From Huaxiibacter chinensis (lineage in GTDB: Bacteria; Pseudomonadota; Gammaproteobacteria; Enterobacterales; Enterobacteriaceae): a DNA stretch of 64,000 nt. This document shows positions 27,394-36,595 of this stretch, piece after piece. The notes below the pieces were generated by a model, which worked only from the letters and a program-made list of their open reading frames with translations, ran no database searches and was not told where the DNA came from. A program made the translations under genes and the position numbers. Each line of letters begins with the position of its first letter. Position 1 is the stretch's first letter. The stretch is taken from positions 124,001 through 188,000 of the forward strand of contig NZ_JAJVHF010000005.1 of the NCBI RefSeq assembly GCF_022171985.1, in the 5' to 3' direction.

Positions 27394-27654
27394 CTACTGT
27401 TTCTCTTTTCCACCCAGAAAATAAATTCCCAGCGGGATAGCCAGCAGAACGGTGAAGACCAGGCTGTAGACAAATATCATCGCCGACTGCAGCACAAACA
27501 TACTGGTCGTCCACTGGGAGAGCGGAATGTTGTACTGCTCAATGACGCCCACAATGGTCGCGCGTCCGACGCCGGCTGCGGCAATCAAAAACACAACAAA
27601 CAGCGCCAGTAAAAACTTCCTGCCTTCAGGAGTGTTAAGCTTTTCGCGGACCAT
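27394..27654 (-). CDS. Small inner-membrane protein of unknown function (possibly DUF2534-like)
   Basis: An 86-residue protein from ATG 27654, preceded by a good AAGGGAAG ribosome-binding site; a GTG five codons upstream is less likely. Two hydrophobic segments: roughly residues 14-35 (FLLALFVVFLIAAAGVGRATI) and 46-77 (around MFVLQSAMIFVYSLVFTVLL). A short loop (EQYNIPLSQWTT) lies between them and the tail is lysine-rich (GGKEKQ). It resembles small membrane proteins found only in enterobacteria, and I tentatively think of DUF2534, but I cannot confirm this. It stands alone between tRNA-Pro and the divergent eco. Confidence 0.75.
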   Translation of the reverse strand: MVREKLNTPEGRKFLLALFVVFLIAAAGVGRATIVGVIEQYNIPLSQWTTSMFVLQSAMIFVYSLVFTVLLAIPLGIYFLGGKEKQ

Positions 27655-27862
27655 GATTCTTCCCTTCACAGTTGAATAACATTATTTCCCGCTAACCCTA
27701 ACACGATCGACCTGACGATTCCACATCAGCATTTTCATCCAAACCAAAGCTAAACAGGCAGTTTAATACGCTATTAAATGTGAAAATTTAAGTAAATCGA
27801 ACCGACGACTGCGGCGCACTGTGTTAGCCTTATATCGATCGTTTTAACATAAAGGAAGAACT

Positions 27863-28366
27863 GTGAAAAACGCACCTACATTCGCTCTTGCCCTGCTCGC
27901 CGCAGCCTGTGTCAGTGGCAGCGCATTTGCCAGCACAACGGATAAAACGCAGCCGCTGGAAAAAGTCGCGCCTTACCCGCAGGCCGAAAAAGGCATGAAA
28001 CGTCAGGTTATCCAGCTCCCTGCCCAGGAAGATGAATCGGGTTATAAGGTCGAGCTGCTGATTGGTAAAACGCTGGAAGTGGACTGCAATCAGCACCGTC
28101 TGGGCGGTCAGCTGGAGAGCAAAACCCTTGAAGGCTGGGGTTATGATTACTATGTCTTTGATAAGGTCACATCGCCGGTTTCAACCATGATGGCGTGTCC
28201 GGACGGTAAGAAAGAAGAGAAATTTGTGACGGCGTACCTGGGTGAAAACAGCCTGTTGCGCTATAACAGCAAACTTCCGATTGTGGTCTATACGCCAGAT
28301 ACGGTTGAGGTGAAATATCGCATCTGGAAAGCCGAAGAGAAGATTGAAAACGCCGTAACGCGTTAA
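27863..28366 (+). CDS. eco: Ecotin, periplasmic serine protease inhibitor
   Basis: Dimeric inhibitor of trypsin-like proteases (trypsin, chymotrypsin, elastase, factor Xa); protects the cell from external proteases. 167-residue precursor from GTG 27863 with AAAGGAAG upstream. The signal peptide is about 23 residues (ending GSAFA). The reactive loop VSTMMACP has the P1 methionine at Met109, and the disulphide pair is Cys75 and Cys112. The mature part is nearly identical to E. coli ecotin; the signal and first mature residues differ. A terminator shared with mqo follows. Confidence 0.97.
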   Translation: MKNAPTFALALLAAACVSGSAFASTTDKTQPLEKVAPYPQAEKGMKRQVIQLPAQEDESGYKVELLIGKTLEVDCNQHRLGGQLESKTLEGWGYDYYVFDKVTSPVSTMMACPDGKKEEKFVTAYLGENSLLRYNSKLPIVVYTPDTVEVKYRIWKAEEKIENAVTR

Positions 28367-28368
28367 AA

Positions 28369-28398
28369 AAGAGCCGGGTGATTCACCCGGCTTTTTTT
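28369..28398. terminator. Shared eco/mqo bidirectional terminator
   Basis: AGCCGGGTG / CACCCGGCT stem with an ATT loop, A-run on the left and seven T's on the right, between convergent eco and mqo. Confidence 0.94.
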
Positions 28399-28400
28399 AT

Positions 28401-30059
28401 TTACAGCGCAATATCCGCGACGGGCTTAGATTCCGCTTGCGGTTTGGCCTGCGGCTGAGCCTGCGGCGCGGCATCGGCCGGCTGCGGTTTAACATACTGC
28501 AGTTGCAGTACGCGGCTGGTGTACTCCAGCTCCTGTTCGGTCGCGGCGACGTTACCGTTCAGCTTAGTGCCGTATGATGGAATAATGGTTTTCAGTTTCG
28601 CCTGCCATTCCGGGCTGGCGACTTTATCTTTAAACACTTTTTCCATCAGGTGCAGCATGATCGGGGCCGCGGTGGAGGCGCCCGGCGAAGCACCCAGCAG
28701 TGCAGCAATGGTCCCCTCTTTATCGCTCACCACTTCGGTACCCAGACGCAGTACCCCGCCCTCTTTCGGATCGCGCTTGATAATTTGCACGCGCTGCCCG
28801 GCCTGCCAGAGACGCCAGTCCGCTTTTTTCGCCTGAGGATAATATTCCTGCAACGAAGCAAAGCGATCGTCATCAGACAGCATGACCTGGCTAATCAGGT
28901 ATTTCACCAGGTCAAAATTATCCATACCAACGTCGACCATTGGCATAAAGTTTGACGTCGTGGTCGAGCTCAACAGATCCCACAATGAACCATTTTTCAG
29001 GAACTTAGTCGAGAAAGTAGCGAAAGGTCCGAACAGCACAACGCGTTTGCCGTCCAGCATACGGGTATCGATGTGCGGAACAGACATCGGCGGCGCACCG
29101 ACGGATGCCTGGCCGTACACTTTCGCCAGATGACGATTAACCACTTCCGGGTTTTCAGACACCAGGAACTGTCCACCGACCGGGAAGCCCGCATAGTCAT
29201 CCGCTTCCGGGATGCCGGTTTCCTGAAGCAGCTTCAGTGCAGCACCACCCGCGCCAATGAAGACAAACTTCGCCTTGATGACGTGCTCTGCCTCGTTGTT
29301 CTTCAGGTCGGCAACGGTTACGCTCCAGCTATTATCCGCGTTGCGCTTAAAGCCGCGCACCTCGGTGTTGAGCGCCAGGTTAAAGTTCTCTTTCTTTTGC
29401 AAAGAGCCAACCAGCTGGCGGGTGATTTCCCCGTAATTGACGTCGGTTCCAATTTCAGTACGGGTAGCGGCCACTTTCTGATTCGGGTCGCGCCCTTCCA
29501 TCACCAGCGGCGCCCATTCTTTAATCTGTTGATGATCTTCAGAATATTTCATGCCGCGGAACAGGCTGCTCTGCTGTAACGCCGCGTAACGTGCGCGCAG
29601 GAAGTTAACGTTCCGATCGCCCCAGACAAAGCTCATATGCGGAACGGTATTGATAAAGGAGTGCGGGTTTTGCAGCACGCCGTTGTTCACCTGGTGAGAC
29701 CAGAACTGACGGGAAACCTGGAAAGCTTCGTTAATTTCTACGGCTTTCTCGATGCTAATGGAGCCGTCCTTTTTCTGCGGCGTGTAGTTCAGCTCCATAA
29801 GCGCCGAGTGCCCGGTGCCGGCGTTATTCCAGCCGTTCGAGCTTTCCTTTGCCACGCCATCCAGGCGCTCAACCATGGTCATCGACCAGTCTGGCTGTAA
29901 TTCTTGCAGGTATGTGCCAAGCGTGGCGCTCATGACGCCGCCACCAATTAATAGAACGTCCGTTTCCTGCTCTTTTGGCTCCGCAGCCTGCGCCGTCATG
30001 GAGACGACGTTAAGCCCGATAGCCATGGAAAAGAGCATGGCAGTCATTTTTTTCATCAT
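28401..30059 (-). CDS. mqo: Malate:quinone oxidoreductase
   Basis: Peripheral inner-membrane FAD enzyme oxidising malate to oxaloacetate and passing electrons to quinone; an alternative to soluble malate dehydrogenase in the TCA cycle. 552 residues (E. coli 548). A hydrophobic N-terminal segment ([18 protein letters not shown]) precedes the FAD-binding motif [13 protein letters not shown]. The [17 protein letters not shown] block is typical. The C-terminal tail is rich in Gln, Ala, Pro and Lys (from about residue 523), as in enterobacterial Mqo, and ends VADIAL. Two adjacent ATGs (30059, 30056) are possible starts after AAGG. Confidence 0.97.
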   Translation of the reverse strand: MMKKMTAMLFSMAIGLNVVSMTAQAAEPKEQETDVLLIGGGVMSATLGTYLQELQPDWSMTMVERLDGVAKESSNGWNNAGTGHSALMELNYTPQKKDGSISIEKAVEINEAFQVSRQFWSHQVNNGVLQNPHSFINTVPHMSFVWGDRNVNFLRARYAALQQSSLFRGMKYSEDHQQIKEWAPLVMEGRDPNQKVAATRTEIGTDVNYGEITRQLVGSLQKKENFNLALNTEVRGFKRNADNSWSVTVADLKNNEAEHVIKAKFVFIGAGGAALKLLQETGIPEADDYAGFPVGGQFLVSENPEVVNRHLAKVYGQASVGAPPMSVPHIDTRMLDGKRVVLFGPFATFSTKFLKNGSLWDLLSSTTTSNFMPMVDVGMDNFDLVKYLISQVMLSDDDRFASLQEYYPQAKKADWRLWQAGQRVQIIKRDPKEGGVLRLGTEVVSDKEGTIAALLGASPGASTAAPIMLHLMEKVFKDKVASPEWQAKLKTIIPSYGTKLNGNVAATEQELEYTSRVLQLQYVKPQPADAAPQAQPQAKPQAESKPVADIAL

Positions 30060-30297
30060 TTGTGCCTTACGTATAATGATAAGTACGTGAAAATTGCAGG
30101 TGAGATAAGCTGCGGGGCAACGGTAACAACTTTTAAAAAGCGTTTAAAGGTTACGAAATTATTGTAATTGTGAAATTTAATGATGGATTGTTTATAAGGG
30201 TATTAAGTTTAGCGACTGGTCAAATGCCTTAATCCTGGCTACTATGCTGCACTTTGTGATCGCGCGCACGGAAGCCTGCCTCAACCTGCGGATGTTT

Positions 30298-31545
30298 ATG
30301 TCATTACCCCACTCTACTCACCTGTCGACCGATGAAGGTCATGTGGCAACCGTATTACGCTCGCCAAAACTGTTTATGCGTGAAACCCTGGCTGGCGTGA
30401 TTACCGCGCTGGCCCTGATTCCGGAAGTGATCTCTTTTTCCGTGGTCGCAGGCGTTGATCCAAAAGTCAGTCTGGTTGCCTCGGTGGTGCTCTGCCTGGC
30501 GCTCTCCGTGTTTGGCGGACGTCCGGCTATGGTGACGGCGGCAGCCGGTTCCGTTGCGCTGGTAATAGGCCCGATGGTGGCTCAGCACGGCGTTCAGTAT
30601 ATTCTGCCTGCGGTGGTGCTTGCGGGTGTGATTCAGATTCTCTTTGGCGTGATGGGCATGGCGCGGCTGATGCGATTCATTCCGCATGCGGTAATGACCG
30701 GCTTTGTTAACGCGCTTGGCGTGTTGATCTTCTTTGCCCAGGTGCCCCATTTCTGGACAAAAAGCCCATTAATTGTCGGCCTGTTTGTCCTGACCTTATT
30801 AATAGTGCTGTGGGTGCCGCGGTTTATTAAAAGCGTTCCGTCGCCGTTGATTGCCATTGTTCTTTTGACCCTGTTCACCGTGACCAGCGGGCAAATCCTG
30901 CCAACCGTCGGGGATGAAGGCTCCATGAGCGGGGGCTTACCGGGTTTGACCGAACTACTGGTGCCGTTGAATCTGCAAACACTCAGTATTATCTGGCCTT
31001 GTGCCCTGAGCATCGCCTTCGTTGGCCTGATGGAGTCGCTTTTGACGGCAAAACTGGTGGATGAGCTGACGGCTACGCCATCGAGCAAACGCCGGGAAAG
31101 CATCGGGCTGGGCGTTGCCAATATCATGTCTGGTTTTTATGGCGGGATTGCGGGATGCGCGATGATTGGCCAAACCATCGTCAACGTGGAGATGGGCAAA
31201 GGGCGTAGCCGCATTTCAACGGTTGCCGCCGGGCTGGTCCTGCTGGTTCTGGTCACCGCACTAAGCGAGGTCATGGCCAAAATCCCGATGGCCGTGCTGG
31301 CGGGGATTATGGCCATTGTGGCGTTCAAGACGTTCAACTGGCACAGCATTCAGCCAGGCACGGTCGCTTCTGCGCCGGTCGCCGAAACCCTTGTCATGCT
31401 GATTACCGTTGCCGCAACGGTCTCAACGGGTAATCTGGCGATTGGCGTTCTGGGCGGTCTGGTGGTCATGGCGATTATCCCTGCCCGCCTTAAACGCAAG
31501 CCGCCGGTTAAAGAAGAAATATCGTCGCCAGACCAAGGAAAATAA
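30298..31545 (+). CDS. SulP-family anion transporter without STAS domain
   Basis: Membrane transporter of the SulP/SLC26 family (sulphate, bicarbonate, dicarboxylates or other anions). About 415 residues from ATG 30298; ATG 30292 and a start at 30244 are alternatives and none has a strong ribosome-binding site. The start of the membrane domain shows the family pattern AGVITALALIPEVISFSVVAGVDP. About a dozen hydrophobic segments follow. The protein ends soon after the last one (RLKRKPPVKEE), so the cytoplasmic STAS domain of typical SulP proteins is missing. E. coli K-12 has no gene here. Its 3' end overlaps convergent mgtE by 38 bp. Substrate unknown. Confidence 0.85.
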   Translation: MSLPHSTHLSTDEGHVATVLRSPKLFMRETLAGVITALALIPEVISFSVVAGVDPKVSLVASVVLCLALSVFGGRPAMVTAAAGSVALVIGPMVAQHGVQYILPAVVLAGVIQILFGVMGMARLMRFIPHAVMTGFVNALGVLIFFAQVPHFWTKSPLIVGLFVLTLLIVLWVPRFIKSVPSPLIAIVLLTLFTVTSGQILPTVGDEGSMSGGLPGLTELLVPLNLQTLSIIWPCALSIAFVGLMESLLTAKLVDELTATPSSKRRESIGLGVANIMSGFYGGIAGCAMIGQTIVNVEMGKGRSRISTVAAGLVLLVLVTALSEVMAKIPMAVLAGIMAIVAFKTFNWHSIQPGTVASAPVAETLVMLITVAATVSTGNLAIGVLGGLVVMAIIPARLKRKPPVKEEISSPDQGK

Positions 31546-32944
31546 AGAATCCACCGGTGTCCGTAATGGCGGTGATCATGACGCTCGACCCCACCGCGGG
31601 GTCGCGTCCCAGACGGGTCATCGCCAGCGGAATAATCACTCCCATCATCGACGCCACCAGCAAATTCAGTACCATTGCCAGCATCATCACGCCCCCCAGA
31701 GCCATATCATCATACAGCCACCAGGTAATACCGCCCATAATACCGCCCCACACCAGGCCATTGATCAGCGCAACGCCCATCTCCCTGAATATCAGGAAAG
31801 TGAAGTTACCAGGCTGAATATGTTGCAGCGCCAGCGCGCGGACAATCATCGTGATGGTCTGGTTTCCCGTATTGCCGCCAATCCCCGCCACGATCGGCAT
31901 CAGGGAGGCCAGGGCAACCAGTTGCGAAATCGTATGTTCAAATCCGTCGATAACGCGGGAGGCGATAAACGCCGTACATAAGTTAACGGCGAGCCACGCC
32001 CAGCGGGTTTTGACCGCCTTACCCACAGAAGCATGAACATCGTCTTCCGCGCTCAGGCCGCCCAGGGCGCGCAGGTCGTTATCCGTCTCTTCGTAAACCA
32101 CATCAACAATTTCATCGATGGTGACACGCCCCATCAGTTTCCCGACCGAATCGATCACCGCCGCACTGATTAAGTTGTCACGTTCAAAGGTTCGGGCGGC
32201 TTTTTCCGCGTCGTCTTCGGGCGAGAAGACCATCGGATCGTCTTCCATAACGTCAATCACCCGACGCTGCGTGCTGTTAAGAAGTATGGTTTGCAGCGCC
32301 AGCTCGCCTAACAGCGTTTTATCCCGCGAGGTCACGAAGAGTTTATCGGTGTTTTCCGGCATCTTCCCCAGACGGCGTAAATAGCGTTGTACGGTGGCCA
32401 GCGTCACATCCGGGCGAATGGTGATCACCTCGAATTCCATGATCGCACCAACGCTGTTCTTCTCGAAATGCATCACCTGCCGCACGCGAGCGCGCTCATC
32501 AGCCGGCAATGAAGCCAGAAGACGGCCGGTCAGGTTACGCGGCAGGTGCTGAACGAGGTAGATCTGCTCATCAATATCCAGGGTTTTCAGCGCTTCCAGA
32601 ATATCGTGGTCGCTCATCTCATCGATAAGATCGTCCCAGACATTCTCAGAGGCTTCGAGCAAGACCTGCCCGCGCTCATGATCCTGAACCAGGCGCCAAA
32701 GGGCGTGACGCTCTTCGGAGGGCAAGGCTTCGAGGGTATCGGCGAGATCCGGTGGCGGCAAATGCGCCACCAGTGCCCCTACCTCAGCAATATCGTCGGC
32801 CAACGTACCGACGTCATATTGCTCAGCCAGGGTTAATTTACCTAATAGCGTCGAAGTGACCGCTTTGTCAGTGGTGAGCAGCCAGATAAGGCGGGCACGC
32901 TCCTGGTCGCGCAACCGTGCGCTGTTTTTCTTTTTTACGGCCAT
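31508..32944 (-). CDS. mgtE: Magnesium transporter MgtE
   Basis: Mg2+-gated magnesium channel. 478 residues, of normal length. The N-terminal superhelical domain (residues about 40-150, DLADTLEALPSEERHALWRLV) is followed by paired CBS domains (about 155-280, MEFEVITIRPDVTLATVQRYLR; AAVIDSVGKLMGRVTIDEIVDVVYEE) and five TM segments with the GIGGNTGNQ selectivity loop. E. coli K-12 lacks MgtE, whereas it is common in Enterobacter and Klebsiella. The Shine-Dalgarno is weak. No Mg2+ riboswitch is recognisable in the short region upstream. Confidence 0.95.
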   Translation of the reverse strand: MAVKKKNSARLRDQERARLIWLLTTDKAVTSTLLGKLTLAEQYDVGTLADDIAEVGALVAHLPPPDLADTLEALPSEERHALWRLVQDHERGQVLLEASENVWDDLIDEMSDHDILEALKTLDIDEQIYLVQHLPRNLTGRLLASLPADERARVRQVMHFEKNSVGAIMEFEVITIRPDVTLATVQRYLRRLGKMPENTDKLFVTSRDKTLLGELALQTILLNSTQRRVIDVMEDDPMVFSPEDDAEKAARTFERDNLISAAVIDSVGKLMGRVTIDEIVDVVYEETDNDLRALGGLSAEDDVHASVGKAVKTRWAWLAVNLCTAFIASRVIDGFEHTISQLVALASLMPIVAGIGGNTGNQTITMIVRALALQHIQPGNFTFLIFREMGVALINGLVWGGIMGGITWWLYDDMALGGVMMLAMVLNLLVASMMGVIIPLAMTRLGRDPAVGSSVMITAITDTGGFFIFLGLATIFLL

Positions 32945-33054
32945 TAATTATAAATCCATGAAATGAGATGCGGTTAAGCATAGCGCGAGGGAATGTAAAT
33001 GATAATAAACAACCGGCGGGTATGAATGAAAAACAGGCGAATCGGTAAGTTTGT

Positions 33055-33079
33055 GCCCGGCAGATGAGAGCTGCCGGGC
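33055..33079. repeat. REP-like palindrome between yojI and mgtE
   Basis: Perfect inverted repeat GCCCGGCAG / CTGCCGGGC with a 7-nt loop, 10 bp past the yojI stop. It has no T-run on the minus side, so it is better viewed as a palindromic repeat or mRNA-stabilising hairpin than a classical terminator. Confidence 0.55.
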
Positions 33080-33088
33080 AAAATAGCC

Positions 33089-34732
33089 TCAGGCGGTTCG
33101 CGCCACGGCATCGCGCGAGGCGGCATCGCGTTCTTCACCGACCAGTTCGCTTAATACGCCATTGCGCATTTCCAGCAGACGGTCAGCATGGATAAAGTAA
33201 TGGTCGTCATGGCTGATGGCAAAGATCGTTTTGCCCATCGCCTGCATCAGCGGCAACAGCACCTGATAAAACTCGCGACGGAAGTGCGGGTCCTGATCGG
33301 CGGCCCACTCGTCCAGCAGAATAATGTCACGCTCTTCCGCCAGCGCCAGCAGCAACGCCACGCGTTTTTTCTGCCCTTTTGACAGCTTCAGATTGAGGAT
33401 TTTGCCGTCCTTCAGCTCAAGCTTATGCGACATCTGGAGATGGTTCATCCATTTCTCGACCAGGGCCGCGTCGGCGGCTTTGCCCTCCGGCCCTAAGAGC
33501 TGGTCAAACAGCCAGACATCCGTAAAGACCGCGGAAAACAGTTTGCGATAATCTTCAGGTTTATCGACCGACACCGGTTTGCCATCCAGCAAAATTTCGC
33601 CGGACTGCGGTTGGTACAATCCTGTCAGCAGCATCGCCAGCGTCGATTTCCCACTGCCGTTACCCCCAATCAGGAATATCAATTCGCCCCGATGCAGGGT
33701 CAAATTCACCGGTCCGACCGCGAAGGCGTTGTCCTGATAATGGAACGTCACATTGCGAAGCTCCAGCGTCTTCCAGTCAGGGAAGGCCTGCGGACGCGGG
33801 AAGTCGGCTTTGAACGGTGCCAGTTCAAACTTGTTTAGCTTCCTGAAGGCCACCTGCGCGCTCAACAGCGTCGGCAGAGCGCCCACTGCCGACAGCAGCG
33901 GCGTGCGTAAAAAGAGGAGCGTCAGGGAATAGGTAGCGGCTACGTTGGTATCCGCCCAGCCCAGACTGTTTGCCATCCAGAAAACCAGACCGATGGCGCC
34001 CAGCATCATAATATTCGACCAGTTAACCGCGCTCAGGTGGAAGGTGTCTGCGCGAATAATATGGTGGCGATATTCGCGCGCATCCGGAATATAAAGATGA
34101 TTAAAGATATGTTCCGCCCGCTCGCGATTGAGCGTGAGCTCTTTACGCCCTTCCAGCACCGTCTGGTAGTCGTTATAGAGTTTATCTTCCGTTTCGCGCA
34201 GTACGGCCATGTGCTTATACACCCGCGCTACCAGCATATAACCGCCCCAGATGGTCACCACAATCCACAGCGCGGTAACCGCCAGCATTTTGGTGGAGAG
34301 CCAGGCCAGATAAGCCGCAGAGCCAAAGGTGAGGATAATCCCCTGAACCAGTTCAGGCAGACGCACAAACGCAATGGTGATGGCGCGAACGTCGCTGGTG
34401 AGCCCGGCGAGAAGCGATGCGCTTCCCAGCTGTTCCACGCGCTCCACGTGGGTGTCCATAATACGCTTGATAAACTCACTGCGCAGGCGATAGACAAAAT
34501 GGTGGCCCAGCACGGTAAGCGCCAGTTGCGATCCCAGCGTCACGGCCATGAGAAGCAGCAATAAGCCGAGAAATTCCGGTAAAACGGACAACGTTGTGTC
34601 GACCATTTCGATCAACCGCACGTTGATAAAGGCGATCAGACCAATACCCAGGGCGGCGCTGGCGAGGCTGAGCGCCATGACCGCAATAAAGGGCCAGCGG
34701 TACTGCCGCCAGACAAGAAGAAGTAGTTGCAT
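33089..34732 (-). CDS. yojI: ABC exporter YojI (fused permease/ATPase)
   Basis: Single-polypeptide ABC half-transporter; E. coli YojI exports microcin J25 with TolC. Starting at ATG 34732 ([15 protein letters not shown]) gives 547 residues, the E. coli length; a TTG six codons upstream is less likely. Six TM segments in about the first 290 residues are followed by the ATPase domain: Walker [10 protein letters not shown], signature [15 protein letters not shown] (LSKGQ rather than LSGGQ, also in E. coli), Walker [13 protein letters not shown]. alkB and ada lie upstream on the same strand. Confidence 0.95.
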   Translation of the reverse strand: MQLLLLVWRQYRWPFIAVMALSLASAALGIGLIAFINVRLIEMVDTTLSVLPEFLGLLLLLMAVTLGSQLALTVLGHHFVYRLRSEFIKRIMDTHVERVEQLGSASLLAGLTSDVRAITIAFVRLPELVQGIILTFGSAAYLAWLSTKMLAVTALWIVVTIWGGYMLVARVYKHMAVLRETEDKLYNDYQTVLEGRKELTLNRERAEHIFNHLYIPDAREYRHHIIRADTFHLSAVNWSNIMMLGAIGLVFWMANSLGWADTNVAATYSLTLLFLRTPLLSAVGALPTLLSAQVAFRKLNKFELAPFKADFPRPQAFPDWKTLELRNVTFHYQDNAFAVGPVNLTLHRGELIFLIGGNGSGKSTLAMLLTGLYQPQSGEILLDGKPVSVDKPEDYRKLFSAVFTDVWLFDQLLGPEGKAADAALVEKWMNHLQMSHKLELKDGKILNLKLSKGQKKRVALLLALAEERDIILLDEWAADQDPHFRREFYQVLLPLMQAMGKTIFAISHDDHYFIHADRLLEMRNGVLSELVGEERDAASRDAVARTA

Positions 34733-34808
34733 GCAGAGCAATCCGGACAATAAAAAACAGCCAGCAGTGTAAACTGCCCGGCGTTTACATCAAGAATAAT
34801 TCTTATTT

Positions 34809-35459
34809 TTATTCGCTATTCCCTGCCTGGCGGAAGGTCAGGTTATAGCGAAACGCGCCGGCCTGCGGATGTTCGCCAGATTTAAGCGGCTGAATCCCAT
34901 GGTAGAACAGCCGCGATTCGCCTCCCCAGACCACCACATCGCCATGCTCCAGCATCAGTCGCCTGAGCGGATCCTGACGTTTTAACCCGCCAAACTGGAA
35001 AATAGCCGGCAGGCCCAGCGAAACGGAGACAATAGGCGCCGCTAAATTGGCTTCGTCTTTATCCTGATGCAGCGAAAGTTTTGCCCCGGGAGCGTAACGA
35101 TTTATCAGGCAGGCGTCAGGCTGAAAGTCGGGATATCCTGCCGCCACGGCGGCATCATGGCAAAGTTCACTCAGCGCCGTCGGCATCTGCGGCCACCGCA
35201 GCCCCGTAAGCGGGTCGACCGGGGAATAGAGATAGCCGCGCGCGTTGGTGGCCCAACCCAGTTCACCACAGTTGGTCATCGCCACTGACATGGTGTACCC
35301 CCCCGGCGTCACCATATGCCGGAAAGGGGCCGCAGCGGCAACGTCATCAATGCCCTGAAAAAGCGCCGCCGCCCGCGACAGGGCAAAACGTCGTAAAATT
35401 ACCGCGCCAGGCGCCAGCGGTTCCTGCCAGGGTTCTGCATCGGCAAAGAGATCGAGCAT
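34809..35459 (-). CDS. alkB: DNA/RNA oxidative demethylase AlkB
   Basis: Fe(II)/2-oxoglutarate dioxygenase that repairs 1-methyladenine and 3-methylcytosine by oxidative demethylation. 216 residues, as in E. coli. Iron ligands His131, Asp133 (LSLHQDKDEAN) and His187 (FYHGIQPL), and 2-oxoglutarate-binding Arg204 and Arg210 (RYNLTFR) are all at the E. coli positions. The start overlaps the ada stop by one base (TGATG), so it is translationally coupled to ada and part of the adaptive response. Confidence 0.98.
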   Translation of the reverse strand: MLDLFADAEPWQEPLAPGAVILRRFALSRAAALFQGIDDVAAAAPFRHMVTPGGYTMSVAMTNCGELGWATNARGYLYSPVDPLTGLRWPQMPTALSELCHDAAVAAGYPDFQPDACLINRYAPGAKLSLHQDKDEANLAAPIVSVSLGLPAIFQFGGLKRQDPLRRLMLEHGDVVVWGGESRLFYHGIQPLKSGEHPQAGAFRYNLTFRQAGNSE

Positions 35460-36523
35460 CAGGCCTCCCGTGGTTTCGCTTCGCGCTGAAGTAAGGCTGC
35501 TTTTCGCGCCGTGCCCCAGCGATAGCCGGATAACGCCCCGTCAGTCCGCACAACACGATGACAGGGAATAAGAATAGCCAGTTTATTGGCGGCGCAGGCC
35601 CCTGCAACGGCACGCACGGCATCGGGTTTGCCGATGGCTTGAGCCACCTGCCGATAGCTGGCCGTTTCACCACAGGGAATGGCGCGTAGCGCCTGCCAGA
35701 CCTGCTGCTGGAAAGCCGTGCCGCGAATATCCAGCGGCAGCGCCAGCGATGCATCCGGATTATCCACGCGGGCAATGACCTGGCCTACTCGCCGGGTAAA
35801 ATCCTCGTTTTGCGACTCGTACCGGGCATGGGGGAACATCAAGGTGAGTTCGGCCAGTAACGCCGTATCATCATCACCCAGTAGCAAGGCACAAATTCCC
35901 CGCTCGCTTTCCGCCACCAGACAGCGTCCCAGCGAGCAATGACTGATTGCGAAGCGCACCGCAAGATGATTTCCGCCGCTGCGGTACTGTCTGGCGGTCA
36001 TGCCCAGCGCCTCATCGGCTTTCCGGTAATAACTACTGCTGTCGGGAAACCCGGCCGCCAGCACCGACGCGGTGACGGTCTCCCCTTCCATTAATGCCCG
36101 ACGCAGGCGTTCAGCCCGCGCGGCCTGTTGCCAGGCTTTTGGCGTCATGCCCGTCAGGGATTTGAACAGTCGATGAAAGTGGTACGGACTCATTCCCACC
36201 TGTTGCGCCAGCGCATCCAGCGTTAAGGGGCGATCCTGTTCGAGCAGGCGGCAGGCTTTTTCGACTTTTGCCACCCGATACGCCTGTGGATCGGCTTTAT
36301 CCGGGAAACAGCGTTTGCAGGCCCGGTATCCGGCCTGCACAGCATGAATCGCATCGGGAAAGAAACAGACATTTTTACGCAGCGCGTGGCGCGCACGGCA
36401 GGACGGACGGCAGAAGATGCCGGTTGTGCGGACTGCAAAAACAAATTGTCCGTCGGCAGTCAGATCGCGGGCCAGCACGGCCAGCCAGCGATCGTCATCG
36501 GTATTTCGCGTCAGGTTTTTCAT
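35459..36523 (-). CDS. ada: Bifunctional methyl-DNA repair protein and transcription activator Ada
   Basis: Repairs methylphosphotriesters and O6-methylguanine by transferring the methyl group to itself, and when methylated activates ada-alkB and other alkylation-response genes. 354 residues, as in E. coli. The N-terminal zinc site is Cys38, Cys42, Cys69, Cys72, with Cys38 the methyl acceptor. The AraC-type HTH (about 95-180, LDALAQQVGMSPYHFHRLFK) follows. The C-terminal O6-methylguanine transferase has IPCHRVV with acceptor Cys321. All key residues are present. The ribosome-binding site is AAGAGGAG. Confidence 0.98.
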   Translation of the reverse strand: MKNLTRNTDDDRWLAVLARDLTADGQFVFAVRTTGIFCRPSCRARHALRKNVCFFPDAIHAVQAGYRACKRCFPDKADPQAYRVAKVEKACRLLEQDRPLTLDALAQQVGMSPYHFHRLFKSLTGMTPKAWQQAARAERLRRALMEGETVTASVLAAGFPDSSSYYRKADEALGMTARQYRSGGNHLAVRFAISHCSLGRCLVAESERGICALLLGDDDTALLAELTLMFPHARYESQNEDFTRRVGQVIARVDNPDASLALPLDIRGTAFQQQVWQALRAIPCGETASYRQVAQAIGKPDAVRAVAGACAANKLAILIPCHRVVRTDGALSGYRWGTARKAALLQREAKPREA

Positions 36524-36547
36524 CTTCGACTCCTCTTACAAGCATAA

Positions 36548-36595
36548 TCCTACCTTGCCAGAGCGCCATCAAACAAAAACCCGCAACCTTGCTTT
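36548..36595 (-). promoter_or_regulatory. Candidate ada promoter with Ada box
   Basis: On the minus strand an AAAGCAA motif (36595-36589), like the Ada box of alkA, lies about 12 bp upstream of TTGTTT. An 18-bp spacer and TAGGAT follow, giving a plausible -35/-10 pair. The motif touches the 3' end of apbE. Assignment by resemblance. Confidence 0.5.

Noticed and set aside
27262..27860. Genomic island at tRNA-Pro
   Set aside because: No integrase, no direct repeat of the tRNA 3' end, and the following genes are core genes.
32945..33054. Mg2+ riboswitch upstream of mgtE
   Set aside because: The leader is short and shows no M-box- or mgtA-like stems or anti-terminator pattern.
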